Below are positions 37,771-46,614 of a stretch of 57,080 nucleotides of DNA, piece by piece; within the stretch, counting starts at the first letter, position 1; each line of letters begins with the position of its first letter. Under the pieces are notes generated by a model. The model saw nothing but the letters and a program-made list of their open reading frames with translations. It was not told the origin of the DNA and ran no database searches. Origin of the DNA: an uncultured Selenomonadales bacterium (lineage in GTDB: Bacteria > Bacillota > Negativicutes > Selenomonadales > Selenomonadaceae); assembly GCA_937877565.1 (NCBI GenBank), contig CALFJB010000011.1, forward strand, positions 1-57,080, read 5' to 3'. Both the position numbers and the translations under genes were made by a program.

Positions 37771-38265
37771 TCATCTCCATTCTATTTGTGGTGGTGTAGG
37801 CTGTGGCACCACGTATTTTAGTGATATATATCCAAAGTGATACGGGTGTGGTTGCCTCTCAATGAAATTCATTTCTGCGTTTGAAACAAGGCGAAAACCA
37901 TTTGCAATTATTGGCATAGAGAGCAAATGACTTCGTATCGTTTCCGATAAATTCATTAAATCGATCCAAGCGTCTTCATCTTCGCTATAGGTGCCTATCG
38001 TTAGCCCGATAATAGCAACTGAAGGCGCAGGATCGGTGGTCTCTAAATCATCTCCAACACTTTGGAGAGCAACTAAGACTAAGGGATAGCATGATCCTTT
38101 TTCTTCGTCGTCTCTTTCATCATCAAGCACGGTATCAGGTATTTCTTGTTCGTACACCGTGACTTGTTTGTCTGATTCCAATTCGGAAGAAAATTTATAG
38201 ACAGACGCCGCCTTGCGGACTTCATTGGATAAAGCTTTTATTAATCCAGCTAGTGACAAATTCAC
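37771..38265 (-). CDS. Tail-terminator-like protein
   Basis: This encodes 164 residues from GTG 38265, with AGGAGG eight bases upstream; it overlaps the previous gene by 4 bp. The fold suggested by KQVTVYEQEIPD, 'SCYPLVLVALQSVGDDLETT', IIGLTIGTYSEDEDAWIDLM and a C-terminal FGYISLKYVVP resembles tail-terminator and tail-completion proteins of myophages. They cap the tube and join it to the head. Position between the gpZ-like and sheath genes agrees. Assigned from context and pattern, not from a hallmark motif. Confidence 0.6.
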   Translation of the reverse strand: MNLSLAGLIKALSNEVRKAASVYKFSSELESDKQVTVYEQEIPDTVLDDERDDEEKGSCYPLVLVALQSVGDDLETTDPAPSVAIIGLTIGTYSEDEDAWIDLMNLSETIRSHLLSMPIIANGFRLVSNAEMNFIERQPHPYHFGYISLKYVVPQPTPPQIEWR

Positions 38266-38813
38266 GTTCTGAATCCTCCTAATAATGCGCCGACTTCGTG
38301 CATTGCTTCTACTTGTATTCTTTCTTGCATTTTCGCCGTGATGAAAGTCGAAGTCGGCGGTTTGCCAAGCATTTCTGCAGCAGAAGGACCATAAAGCATC
38401 TTAATTGGATATCTTGACTTTCCTGTGCGCTTGAAAGGCTTGTTCCCTAAAGCGATAAAAGCATGTTCTCTAAGTGTTTGCTGCCCACGTATCACTTCAG
38501 AATACAGATAGTGATTGCCTTTCGTTACTTTTTTTGGTCTTTTAGAAGGTTTGTACTTAAAACTGGTAAGGGGCATACGATAAGAACTCGAAGACAATGT
38601 ACCAACCGTGCCTGTAACTCTTACCTTAAGCGTTTTAGCAATGCTGCTTGCTTTTGCCGTATATCTTTCTGCCGCTTTTCTTGAGGCTGTTTGCTTTGCA
38701 CCTTTAAGTGTTCGCGTAATAGCTGATTTTATAGCCTTCTCAACTGAACTTTGCGAAAAACCTGCCAGCATTCGTTCGATATTGCTCATATCGGCAATCG
38801 AAACACTAATCAT
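38262..38813 (-). CDS. Minor tail protein gpZ-like
   Basis: This encodes 183 residues from ATG 38813, with GGAG upstream; a GTG three codons earlier overlaps that site. It has the lambda gpZ pattern: 'VEKAIKSAITRTLKGAKQTA', a basic stretch RKAAERYTAKASSIAK, and a C-terminal LYGPSAAEMLG followed by helix 'QERIQVEAMHEVGALLGG'. gpZ-type proteins act in tail completion and head-tail joining. It lies after the head-tail connector genes. Confidence 0.8.
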   Translation of the reverse strand: MISVSIADMSNIERMLAGFSQSSVEKAIKSAITRTLKGAKQTASRKAAERYTAKASSIAKTLKVRVTGTVGTLSSSSYRMPLTSFKYKPSKRPKKVTKGNHYLYSEVIRGQQTLREHAFIALGNKPFKRTGKSRYPIKMLYGPSAAEMLGKPPTSTFITAKMQERIQVEAMHEVGALLGGFRT

Positions 38814-39183
38814 AGTCTTCACTCCTGCCTATTTTTGATGCCGCCTTTGTTAGGCTTTGTCTGTAAGCATTTAAAATGATAATCGTAATTCCGTGCTCAT
38901 TTTCGCAGTTCTCAACACTGTACATTCTGCCATCAACCTTTATTCTATCACCGTGCTTCGGTAAGCGTTCTTTTGCGGCGATAAAATCAGAAGTTTTAAA
39001 ACAAACCTCAACAAAGTCACCGTGAAGAATTGGAAAAGTCTTTGATTCGCTACTGCTTTTTGCTTGAGTGTACTTGTTGACTACTGCCGCAATCTCTACA
39101 CCGTTAATGACGTGCATTTCGGCAAATTCGTCTGTATTAATGAATGTGTCTAAATCTTGTTTTAGCAATTCCTGAAAAGTCAT
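38806..39183 (-). CDS. Head-tail joining protein (gpFII-like)
   Basis: This encodes 125 residues from ATG 39183, overlapping the upstream gene by 4 bp. The C-terminal region 'RLPKHGDRIKVDGRMYSVEN' (G-D-x-I-x-V-D-G-x-x-Y-x-V) is typical of phage head-tail attachment proteins of the lambda FII type. They form the gatekeeper ring between portal and tail. The N-terminal helix (TFQELLKQDLDTFINTDEFA) also fits. It lies between a gpFI-like position gene and gpZ. Confidence 0.75.
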   Translation of the reverse strand: MTFQELLKQDLDTFINTDEFAEMHVINGVEIAAVVNKYTQAKSSSESKTFPILHGDFVEVCFKTSDFIAAKERLPKHGDRIKVDGRMYSVENCENEHGITIIILNAYRQSLTKAASKIGRSEDYD

Positions 39184-39437
39184 TTTGATTTACCCGTGAG
39201 ATTAAGCGGCGGCAGTGTTGTTGCTTCTTCTTTGCCTCCGGTGTTTTTATTGTTTTTTGTGTTTTGTGGCGTAGCGGAAGTTCCTACAGCTTTGTTAGAG
39301 ACAAACTCACTTTGGACGACAGTACCTTCTTGAGTCAATTCAGTTGCAAGGTCGTCTTCGACTTCTACAACGGCACCCATTTTAAAAAGTTGTCCATTAA
39401 GCCACAGACAGCCCTTTTGGATTTTTACCTTCTTCAC
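39180..39437 (-). CDS. Small head-tail connector-region protein
   Basis: This encodes 85 residues from GTG 39437, with GAGGTG upstream. The start within the longer open frame is chosen because that site fits and because it follows directly after the capsid stop codon. It begins VKKVKIQKGCLWLNGQLFKM, then VEVEDDLATELTQEGTV. The rest is Asn/Lys-rich and disordered. The N-terminal beta unit resembles small connector proteins located after E-type capsid genes (lambda FI position), but no family is certain. Confidence 0.6.
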   Translation of the reverse strand: MKKVKIQKGCLWLNGQLFKMGAVVEVEDDLATELTQEGTVVQSEFVSNKAVGTSATPQNTKNNKNTGGKEEATTLPPLNLTGKSK

Positions 39438-39447
39438 TTTGAACACC

Positions 39448-40539
39448 TCACTCAGGATCGGCAACTTGACAGCAGATCCAAGAATCCAGCAGATCGGGAA
39501 CCAGCATAAAGCGCGAGTAAATAGTGAATGACATGCTATTTGTGAGTTTGTCGGTGATATAACGCGGGAGCATATCGACGGCATAAGTTTGGAACGCTGT
39601 CCCCTCATCATTCATCATCGTTAAGGCTCCGTGTACCTCGCTGCCTTTACCCGGTACCGCCATAAGAACCGTATCAGGGTCAAGAAATGGCTTAACCTGC
39701 CCGTCATCATCTGTGTACGTTTGTGCATAGCTGTATATTTCGAGATTGAGTGCGTCAATTCTACCAACATACATAGTTTGTGGCGATGTGTAGTGTGGTG
39801 CTAAACTTGCCATTGTCAAGTTCTGCCTGTTTGGTATCATCAGCCAGTCAAGTATCTCTTTGTTTTGGCGCAGGTATTTAGGTACATTTTTGCCAACTAT
39901 GAGCATTGTGGGTATCTCACCTAAATCCTCTTGGATTTTTTCACTCCAAGATTGCAACTGGTCGAAAATACCAGCATTGGCATTGTCCCACTTGTCGGAA
40001 GCGTTAGCGAGCGTAACTTTGCCGTCCCAGTCTTCCGTAAAGTCGATTGTGTCTACTTTTGTCAATACGCCGTCATCGGCATAACCGGCAATTTCTGTTT
40101 TGCCTGTAGTGAGAATGTCGACGGCTATTTTGTTTTTGCGATTTTGGATCATATCCATTAAGTCTTTGATGTCTTGAGCGATGATTGCCGCTGCTCTTTG
40201 TTCAGGCGTTATGTTGCTGAAGACCGGAGTTTCACCAAACATTCTGCGCTCAATGTCGCCAAGCGAAAGCGTTCTGCGCGGTCCTATCATTGGCGGTGCA
40301 TACACTCTCATTTTTGAGCCGCTGCGTCCAATGTTCACGCCCTTTACTTCACTTGATACGATATACGGCGCGATTGCTTGGCGACCGCGTTTTCTGTACT
40401 CTACTGCTACATAACTTGTTGTCGTTACAGGCGGCTTGTTTGGAAAGAATGTGTCAAGAAAAAATGTTTCCGGCTTTTTTATCTGCTCAACTGCCTGTAA
40501 GAGTGTGAGTGTGTCGTTTAAGTTCCAGGGTATTGACAT
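39448..40539 (-). CDS. E: Major capsid protein (lambda E family)
   Basis: This encodes 363 residues from ATG 40539, with AAAGGAG upstream. Features of the E family: 'FFLDTFFPNKPPVTTTSYVA', a central helix IAQDIKDLMDMIQNRKNKIAV with IAGYADDG, then PTMLIVGKNVPKYL, MYVGRIDALNLEIYSY and 'YTDDDGQVKPFLDPDTVLMA'. It forms the HK97-fold shell. Lambda E is 341 residues, so length agrees. It is encoded directly after the decoration protein. Confidence 0.93.
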   Translation of the reverse strand: MSIPWNLNDTLTLLQAVEQIKKPETFFLDTFFPNKPPVTTTSYVAVEYRKRGRQAIAPYIVSSEVKGVNIGRSGSKMRVYAPPMIGPRRTLSLGDIERRMFGETPVFSNITPEQRAAAIIAQDIKDLMDMIQNRKNKIAVDILTTGKTEIAGYADDGVLTKVDTIDFTEDWDGKVTLANASDKWDNANAGIFDQLQSWSEKIQEDLGEIPTMLIVGKNVPKYLRQNKEILDWLMIPNRQNLTMASLAPHYTSPQTMYVGRIDALNLEIYSYAQTYTDDDGQVKPFLDPDTVLMAVPGKGSEVHGALTMMNDEGTAFQTYAVDMLPRYITDKLTNSMSFTIYSRFMLVPDLLDSWICCQVADPE

Positions 40540-40540
40540 T

Positions 40541-40921
40541 TTAGTACTCTCCTTTCAGTGGAATGATGTCGGTAAGCAAGATGTTGACTTTGCGGAGGGG
40601 TTCCTCGAAGTCGTTAATGTCAACACCTTCACTAACTTTGATTTTGCTTCTGTTGAACAAGCCGCGTGAAAAAACTGTGTCGATAACACCGGTGTCGCTC
40701 CCTGCTTCAAAATCTGACTTCGCTATGTAAAGCGGCTTATTAGTATCCGATGCTGTTGCAGGTGCCACTACGCTGTCGCTGTCTTCTGCTAAGAGCATTC
40801 CGCGTTCAATTACGGCATTGCTGCCGAATTTTACATTTTTGAATCTTATCTTTTCTTCTGGACCTGCTACAAGGTCGTCCCATTCAAGACCGGTATCCAT
40901 TTTGAAATAGTACTTTGACAT
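40541..40921 (-). CDS. Head decoration protein (gpD-like)
   Basis: This encodes 126 residues from ATG 40921, with GGGAGGAAG upstream. The beta-tulip pattern of lambda gpD is visible in IERGMLLAEDSDSVVAPA, 'NKPLYIAKSDFEAGSDTGVI' and VFSRGLFNRSKI. Trimers cap the capsid three-fold sites and stabilise it after expansion. Position between protease and capsid genes matches the lambda C-D-E order. Confidence 0.85.
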   Translation of the reverse strand: MSKYYFKMDTGLEWDDLVAGPEEKIRFKNVKFGSNAVIERGMLLAEDSDSVVAPATASDTNKPLYIAKSDFEAGSDTGVIDTVFSRGLFNRSKIKVSEGVDINDFEEPLRKVNILLTDIIPLKGEY

Positions 40922-40923
40922 CT

Positions 40924-42042
40924 TTACTTCCTCCCTTCATTTGCAAATTTTGCAATCAGATCGGCGGTCGATTTTCTTTCTGCCGCCTTCTTTTCTTCTT
41001 CGGTCATTACACGACTTGACGCAAGCACGCTATCAGCTCCGCTTGTAAGTTGGTCGTGAATTATCTTGAGTGCCTCCGCAAAATTGACATTGTTTGAAGG
41101 CTGTGCAGCAGTTGATTCTTTGCAATGCGCCTTCATCTGATCAACATATTTTTGCGCCTCTTCTGCTAAAACGCCTTTTTGCTTTGCAACGTCAATGTAA
41201 GTGTCGATGATAGCGTTGCCTGTCTTCATTTTATCCAGTGCCAACATTCTTTCGCGCTCTGCCAATATCGCATTCTGCAAATTGTTTGCATTTTTCACTT
41301 CGGACGTTGGAGACGCCACTTCTTCGGCTGTCTTATTGGCACCCACTTCTTTTAAGTCTTGCCTTTCCACTTTCACGTTTCCTCCTTTTTGTTTGATAAA
41401 ATCGGCAAATTTATCTGGTTTTTGCAAGAATTTCTTGCTGATTTCTACTGAATTTATAAAAATTGTTCCATTTTTGTCCTCAATATTTGCGTCAACACCG
41501 GCTACTTCATCAACGAATCCATAGTCTTTTGCCTCTTGTGCTGTCATATATGTTTCGTCGTCCATCATATGTTTTAACTTGGTTTCTGACAAAATCCCGC
41601 TTGTTTTGCTCAAATATACGTTAATTATTGTCTGTTTTACGGCTTTTAACGAATCAGCAACCTTTTTCAAGTCACTTTCTTCAAAGTATCCCATAAGCCC
41701 CGTTGAAGGATTATGAATCATCAAAAGACTGTTGTTCGGTGCAGTCACGTGTCCAGCACACATTACAATTGTCGCTGCCGACGCCGCCAAGCCGTCAATA
41801 ACCACATCAACATTGCCTTTATACGCCTTTAAGAGATTGTATATCGCGTGAGCGGCAAAGACGTCACCGCCCGGACTATTGAGGCGAACGGTTAAATCTT
41901 TGTTGTTGAGCGATTTTAAATCTTCAGCAAATTGCTTAGGTGTTATTTCATCTCCATACCAACTTTCTGATGAGATTTCTCCATACAAGATTAATTCTGC
42001 TTTCTCGTCCTCATTCTTGACGTTCCAAAATTTTTTAGTCAT
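40924..42042 (-). CDS. ClpP-type prohead protease with scaffold-like tail
   Basis: This encodes 372 residues from ATG 42042, with GGGAGGTG upstream; the gene overlaps the preceding one by 8 bp. The ClpP/S49-like domain (residues 10-190) has LNSPGGDVFAAHAIY, catalytic Ser 88 in GLAASAAT and His 110 in LLMIHNPSTG. The region after about 205 is charged and helical with AERERMLALDKMKTG-type repeats, ending in ESTAAQPSNNVNF and a Lys-rich terminus. It likely acts as built-in scaffold, comparable to lambda C/Nu3. It matures the prohead. Confidence 0.92.
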   Translation of the reverse strand: MTKKFWNVKNEDEKAELILYGEISSESWYGDEITPKQFAEDLKSLNNKDLTVRLNSPGGDVFAAHAIYNLLKAYKGNVDVVIDGLAASAATIVMCAGHVTAPNNSLLMIHNPSTGLMGYFEESDLKKVADSLKAVKQTIINVYLSKTSGILSETKLKHMMDDETYMTAQEAKDYGFVDEVAGVDANIEDKNGTIFINSVEISKKFLQKPDKFADFIKQKGGNVKVERQDLKEVGANKTAEEVASPTSEVKNANNLQNAILAERERMLALDKMKTGNAIIDTYIDVAKQKGVLAEEAQKYVDQMKAHCKESTAAQPSNNVNFAEALKIIHDQLTSGADSVLASSRVMTEEEKKAAERKSTADLIAKFANEGRK

Positions 42043-42700
42043 CGTCATCACCTCCCAACTCCGGCAAATAATAAGGCTCAAATACATTCAGATTGAAATT
42101 TGTTATCACCCAATCATAACCGCGCTCAAAATACATTTTCTTAGCAAGGCTATGTTTGTCTTTAGTGTACGGTTGCTGTATTTTGCCTAATTCGAGGAAA
42201 TCATAATGTAGTGCCCTTTCCTCATTACAATTAATACAAAACTCTCCGATTGCTTCGAGTTCCGCCTTTTCTGCGTCGGGCGAACTGCTTAACCCTGCAA
42301 CCCAAACTGTGATATATGGATTAGTCCAAACAACTGTAGTGCCTGAATTGCCGTTTGATTGTGTTTCTGATCGGAATGCTGCAACAAATATAGCATCGTC
42401 TATCTCCATTATCGCCTTGAATACTTCACCGCCGAAAATATCAGTTACATTTTCGTAGCCGTGTGGAAAATCTGTACGCAATGGAGGCAATAACTCGGCG
42501 TGTTCAACTACGATAGTGCGGCTGAAAAAATCCGAAATGACACGCAAAAACGTTTTACGGAGCAACTTCTCAAATTCTTCGTCGCGTGTAAAGTAGTTGG
42601 AAAGAGCGGCCAGAAGTCCACTGAACAAACTTGACGCGCCGGAAGGTGAAATACTTTGTAAATATGCTATTCTAGCCGTTATCTGTTCTTTGCTGTACAT
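42035..42700 (-). CDS. Hypothetical head-region protein
   Basis: This encodes 221 residues from ATG 42700, overlapping the end of the portal gene by 29 bp. Not recognised. It is mixed alpha/beta with a helical N-terminus (QITARIAYLQSISPSGASSL), a hydrophobic core segment (VWTNPYITVWVAGLSSS) and two Cys residues (EFCINCNEER). Its place between the portal and protease genes suggests a head-assembly or virion-associated protein. Lambda-type heads normally have no gene of this size here, so it is likely an accessory insertion. Confidence 0.6.
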   Translation of the reverse strand: MYSKEQITARIAYLQSISPSGASSLFSGLLAALSNYFTRDEEFEKLLRKTFLRVISDFFSRTIVVEHAELLPPLRTDFPHGYENVTDIFGGEVFKAIMEIDDAIFVAAFRSETQSNGNSGTTVVWTNPYITVWVAGLSSSPDAEKAELEAIGEFCINCNEERALHYDFLELGKIQQPYTKDKHSLAKKMYFERGYDWVITNFNLNVFEPYYLPELGGDDDD

Positions 42701-44300
42701 CTTCTTCTTCCTCCATATCGCCGTCCTCGTCAGTTTCGTTGCCTTCGGTTGTTGTTTCCGTTGGTTCGGGTTGCAATTCTTCCATCATCTTTTGCTCTTC
42801 GAGAAGTTTTTCGATATTTTCTGCAAAATCTGTTCCTGTCATTTCTGCCGCTTCTTTTTCGTGAGTAGAAAGCCCAAGCGCTATCCTTAATTGAGCGCCC
42901 TGTACCTCCTTAACGGGGTCAAGCTGTCCAATAGAAGTGCCATACCACTCTGCATTAGACCACGCCGCTCGTATTAGCGGATCATCAAAAAAGCCAGGGG
43001 CTTCTATCCTGCCACTGGCTACTGCTTCTATTAGCCACATCTCAAAAACGGGCTGGCAAAAATCTCTGATAAAGCATTCGCGGCTTTGTTCAAATTCTTT
43101 TTCGGCTTGTAAGAGTGCGGCTCTTGACGCTGAATAACTCGCCGTGAAAGACTTCATCAACACTTCGTAAGGGATGTTTAAACCTGCACCAATTTGCTTA
43201 ATTAGTTCCTGTGTGAATACTCCAAAAGACGACTGGGACTTTCCGCCGTCTACAGCTTTAACATCTACACCTTTTGGAAGTGCGCTGAGTGTACCACTGC
43301 CTAAGTTGTATTCGTTGACATCTACTACTGGCTCATCTTGTTTGCCTTGCCCCTCTATGCCCGCTCCGAGCATTTCGTCAAGAGTTTTGTTGCTTTCCGG
43401 CTGCACAAAGAACAACGAGAAAAAACTTTTAACTATCGCGCTGGATAGCTCCGCGTTTGTATATCTCGAAGTTTGCTTGAGTGTTTCAATGACAGGTGCA
43501 AGTAGTGGAACGCCTCTAAATTGGTCAGGGCGTTGGTCTCTACAGACTTGCAAAACATTTGGCAGTTCTGCCAAGTTGCCAAATGCCTTGACACGAACCC
43601 ATTTTGTTATCTCATCAGCACCAAGCACGTCATTTGGTACACGATTAGAAATGTAGTATGCTGCGATTTCGCCGTCATCATTGATCTCGACACCGCTTAT
43701 TATTTTGTTGCCATTTTTAGCTCTTGCCTCTACGCTATGAGGAAACACACCTACAACGGTGCCGTCAAGCGGATTGGATACTCTGTTGGACTCCAAAAGT
43801 TGAAGTCGTAGCGTGTAAGGATTGCGAGGCGTTGGTTTCTTCCTTTTGAAAAGTGCAAAGGCATCTCCGTCTGCAAGATAGCTCACATACGCTATATGCT
43901 GCAAGTCAAAAAAGTTATTACGCCTGCAAACATCACAGTCAACAGTTGACGCCCAAAGTTTAAACTCTTCAACTGTTTTTTGTGACCATTCACGGGCAGT
44001 TTGTGCGTCGATACCTAAAATTTTAAATTTAGGTCTTGGGTGTACTGTCAATCCTGCTCCGACTACATATGACGATGATGTATTGATTGCTGCTGCGCCA
44101 ATTGGTGTGTTAATCGACATGTCAAAAGCACGATTGCGCAGGGTACTCAGGTTCATATCAATATCGGTTTTTGGCGACAATTTAACCGGGCTCCATGCCT
44201 TCAGTATTTTGCTAGTTCGGCTCGCTCCACCTTCGCTATACCCCGAATTTTTAAAGTTGGTCGGGGCTCTCTGCCTAACTTTGTTTTTTCTCTTACCCAT
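42672..44300 (-). CDS. B: Portal protein (lambda B family)
   Basis: This encodes 542 residues from ATG 44300. The lambda-portal pattern includes 'RNRAFDMSINTPIGAAAINT', YVVGAGLTVHPRP, a wing region 'DVCRRNNFFDLQHIAYVSYL' and ADGDAFALFKRKKP. Further motifs are 'RDQRPDQFRGVPLLAPVIET' and IGAGLNIPYEVLMKSFTASY, then SASRAALLQAEKEFEQ. It forms the dodecameric DNA channel. The C-terminal 60 residues are strongly acidic. Length agrees with lambda B (533). Confidence 0.94.
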   Translation of the reverse strand: MGKRKNKVRQRAPTNFKNSGYSEGGASRTSKILKAWSPVKLSPKTDIDMNLSTLRNRAFDMSINTPIGAAAINTSSSYVVGAGLTVHPRPKFKILGIDAQTAREWSQKTVEEFKLWASTVDCDVCRRNNFFDLQHIAYVSYLADGDAFALFKRKKPTPRNPYTLRLQLLESNRVSNPLDGTVVGVFPHSVEARAKNGNKIISGVEINDDGEIAAYYISNRVPNDVLGADEITKWVRVKAFGNLAELPNVLQVCRDQRPDQFRGVPLLAPVIETLKQTSRYTNAELSSAIVKSFFSLFFVQPESNKTLDEMLGAGIEGQGKQDEPVVDVNEYNLGSGTLSALPKGVDVKAVDGGKSQSSFGVFTQELIKQIGAGLNIPYEVLMKSFTASYSASRAALLQAEKEFEQSRECFIRDFCQPVFEMWLIEAVASGRIEAPGFFDDPLIRAAWSNAEWYGTSIGQLDPVKEVQGAQLRIALGLSTHEKEAAEMTGTDFAENIEKLLEEQKMMEELQPEPTETTTEGNETDEDGDMEEEEDVQQRTDNG

Positions 44301-44565
44301 CTTGGAACACTACTCTCTTCGTTCTTCCGTTATTCAAAATTTCTTCATCGTCTATTGTTGCACCATCGTCTATTAAATCTTCAATGGCTTTCCTTATTTC
44401 CGCTAAATTTGCTCTCGTTAGCGTTCTATCCTTTAATGTGTAACTCTGTCCGAGCAGGACTTTTTCTTCTGCTTCGAGATATTGCCTTAATCTGGCGTTT
44501 TTTAATCTCTGCATTGTGGTCAACATGGTCTTCCAGTCCTTTGCTTGTATTTGTACTGCTGCCAT
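44293..44565 (-). CDS. DUF6148/gpW-like head protein
   Basis: This encodes 90 residues from ATG 44565. The pattern 'YLEAEEKVLLGQSYTLKDRT' followed by LTRANLAEIRKAIEDLIDDG matches the small helical proteins encoded between terminase and portal in many lambda-type phages (DUF6148; gpW occupies the same slot in lambda). They are thought to act in head completion or head-tail joining. It overlaps the portal start by 8 bp and the upstream small gene by 46 bp. Confidence 0.8.
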   Translation of the reverse strand: MAAVQIQAKDWKTMLTTMQRLKNARLRQYLEAEEKVLLGQSYTLKDRTLTRANLAEIRKAIEDLIDDGATIDDEEILNNGRTKRVVFQDG

Positions 44566-44693
44566 TCTCGATAAGTCATCCGGTGCAAAACAGATTGCAT
44601 TAATTGAGGCTTATACTTTGAAATATTTTTTTGTTGCTCGGCATTTAAGAGGAAGAATGCTTTTGCGGATTGTTCGGTGCTTTGTTTATCCAT
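44520..44693 (-). CDS. Very small protein between terminase and portal
   Basis: This encodes 57 residues from ATG 44693, with TTGGAG nine bases upstream. It is basic, Gln-rich and helical (DKQSTEQSAKAFFLLNAEQ, then YREWQQYKYKQRTGRPC). It overlaps the DUF6148-like gene by 46 bp in another frame. The good ribosome-binding site and position make it likely real, but no family is recognised. Confidence 0.5.
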   Translation of the reverse strand: MDKQSTEQSAKAFFLLNAEQQKNISKYKPQLMQSVLHRMTYREWQQYKYKQRTGRPC

Positions 44694-44697
44694 GCTC

Positions 44698-46614
44698 TCA
44701 ACTCCAAATGTCAACACTCTTAGAATGAGCATACTTTTTTGATTTCAACGCGGCTTTAGGTGCTGATGCCGTTTTTTCGACTTCGGGTGTCTTTTCACCG
44801 GTCAGCGACTCTTTTAACAGTCTCCAGTCGATGTGTGGCTTGCAGGATTTAAAAACCGCAAGATTGTAAACTCGAAGGTCAAGCGATTCATTTCTAGCGT
44901 GTTTGCTCACAGGCTCCCACATCGAATAAATCTGCCCACCGCTTTTATGAGTTACTTTGTGTTCGGCGATCAATTGCTTAAAATAAATTTGGTCGTAACC
45001 CCGAAGACCAAGATATTCATCATCTTTCGGGAAGTGGAAATATTGAGCACCAACTTTTTTTATGCCAAGACGGCTGAATACTTGCTGCTTACCTTCATTC
45101 ACTCCGAGTAGCTGAAGCGGTATTCCTTCTTTTAAAAGCGTAACCTTAGATACTAGCGGCACTCCTGCTCCGCCTTGTCCTTTGATTGCTATTCTTTGTT
45201 TGTATATGCCGTCTCTACAGTATTTGTAGACTTCGCTCGTAAAGTGACCGCCTGAGTCGATGAAAGTGCGTACAACTTTTAAAGGAGTGCCATTTTGCAA
45301 ATGATATTTTCTATCCAATGCTTCATCGAGTTTTCTCCACACATAGCTATTATCAGGTTGACCGGTTATGACGCCTCTGATAATGCCGTAGCATTCTTCG
45401 CTTTCGCTCCAACCGCAAATTTCGTACTCTAATCTATTGTCCTGCACATCTACTGCCGCCGTCAACAACAAAACGCCGTCCGGCAATTCTGCTCCATATT
45501 CTTCACATCTGCTCAAAAATTGTATTTCGTCTGCAAAGGCTCCTGCCAACTGATAAGAAAGACCAAAACGTGTATTTATTACAACTTGTTCGCGTTCCGG
45601 TCTGCCTTGCGCTTCTAACCATTCTCTCATTATTCCGCTCCATGTTAGCCACGGTGATGAAAATCCATTCACATAGAAACTTCTAATTCCGTTTTGTGCC
45701 GCTTCAGGATTTAAAGCAACATACTTTTGAGGTGCATTCTTTATCGTGAGTTCATCAAAAGAGCGGCCACAATCAGGGCAACGCCATAGCACTGACTTAA
45801 CAACTATTACCTTATGTCCGCTTTCGTCCTTGACCTCTTGATAATCGCTTATCATCTGCTTGTAATGAAGAGTATGATACTCTCCACAGTTTGGACAACG
45901 GTGTCTCCATTCTTCTTGAGTGCCTGTTATGTACTCAATGTCTATTCTTGATTCACCTTCGATTGTCGGTGTACTGCACATCACCATTAAGTTGTTCCAA
46001 AATGTTGACATGCGCTTGCTGGCTATATCTATTGGATCGCCTTCGGTGCTGGCAGATCTCGGGAATCTATCGACCTCATCACACAGGAGTATTCTCACAG
46101 GTCTTGACGCAAGACCCGCAGGAGAATTGGCACCGCAAAAGATTAATCTTCCACCCGGAAAGACTTTTGACAAAATTGTTTGATTGCTGTCTCTTGTTTT
46201 CGCGCTGTCCTTTAAATCGAAAAACAAAGGCGTCAAAACCTTTGTATCCTTTATCATATTTGTTATGCGCATTTTTGAGAAGTCGTTCGCCATTTCTATT
46301 GTTGGTTGTATCATCATTATTACACACGGGTCTACGTGAGCAAAACGTCCGATTATGTTGTTCATTATTTCAGATTTAGCTGCTTGTGCACACCACTTTA
46401 AGACGATTCTATGTATGCCGTGTTGCGTTACGGCTTCCATTGGTTCAGCCGCGTATGGTGTCCTCGAAGTCTTCCAACGACCAGGTTCCGCTGATATACC
46501 GCTTGAAAGTTGCCGATAAGTATCGGCCCATTTGCGGACGCTGATTTTGGGCAGCGGTTTTAACCCGCGTGTAAGAGTGATTTTGTGGAGTTGCTCTTTA
46601 GTCTTCACTCGCAT
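44698..46614 (-). CDS. terL: Terminase large subunit (GpA family)
   Basis: This encodes 638 residues from ATG 46614 (a GTG two codons earlier is possible). The gene overlaps the small subunit by 17 bp. The ATPase domain has RWKTSRTPYAAEPMEAVTQH, a deviant Walker A 'WCAQAAKSEIMNN' and Walker B 'VRILLCDEVDRFPRSA', then MVMCSTPTIEGESRI. Two CxxC pairs (RCPNCGEYHTLHY and WRCPDCGRSF) follow. The nuclease domain contains LLTAAVDVQDNRLEYEICGW and TFIDSGGHFTSEVYKYC. GpA-type enzymes cut at cos sites, predicting cohesive genome ends. Confidence 0.95.
   Translation of the reverse strand: MRVKTKEQLHKITLTRGLKPLPKISVRKWADTYRQLSSGISAEPGRWKTSRTPYAAEPMEAVTQHGIHRIVLKWCAQAAKSEIMNNIIGRFAHVDPCVIMMIQPTIEMANDFSKMRITNMIKDTKVLTPLFFDLKDSAKTRDSNQTILSKVFPGGRLIFCGANSPAGLASRPVRILLCDEVDRFPRSASTEGDPIDIASKRMSTFWNNLMVMCSTPTIEGESRIDIEYITGTQEEWRHRCPNCGEYHTLHYKQMISDYQEVKDESGHKVIVVKSVLWRCPDCGRSFDELTIKNAPQKYVALNPEAAQNGIRSFYVNGFSSPWLTWSGIMREWLEAQGRPEREQVVINTRFGLSYQLAGAFADEIQFLSRCEEYGAELPDGVLLLTAAVDVQDNRLEYEICGWSESEECYGIIRGVITGQPDNSYVWRKLDEALDRKYHLQNGTPLKVVRTFIDSGGHFTSEVYKYCRDGIYKQRIAIKGQGGAGVPLVSKVTLLKEGIPLQLLGVNEGKQQVFSRLGIKKVGAQYFHFPKDDEYLGLRGYDQIYFKQLIAEHKVTHKSGGQIYSMWEPVSKHARNESLDLRVYNLAVFKSCKPHIDWRLLKESLTGEKTPEVEKTASAPKAALKSKKYAHSKSVDIWS

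Noticed and set aside
43174..43656. Rightward open frame opposite the portal gene
   Set aside because: It is antisense to the portal gene, whose motifs are unambiguous.
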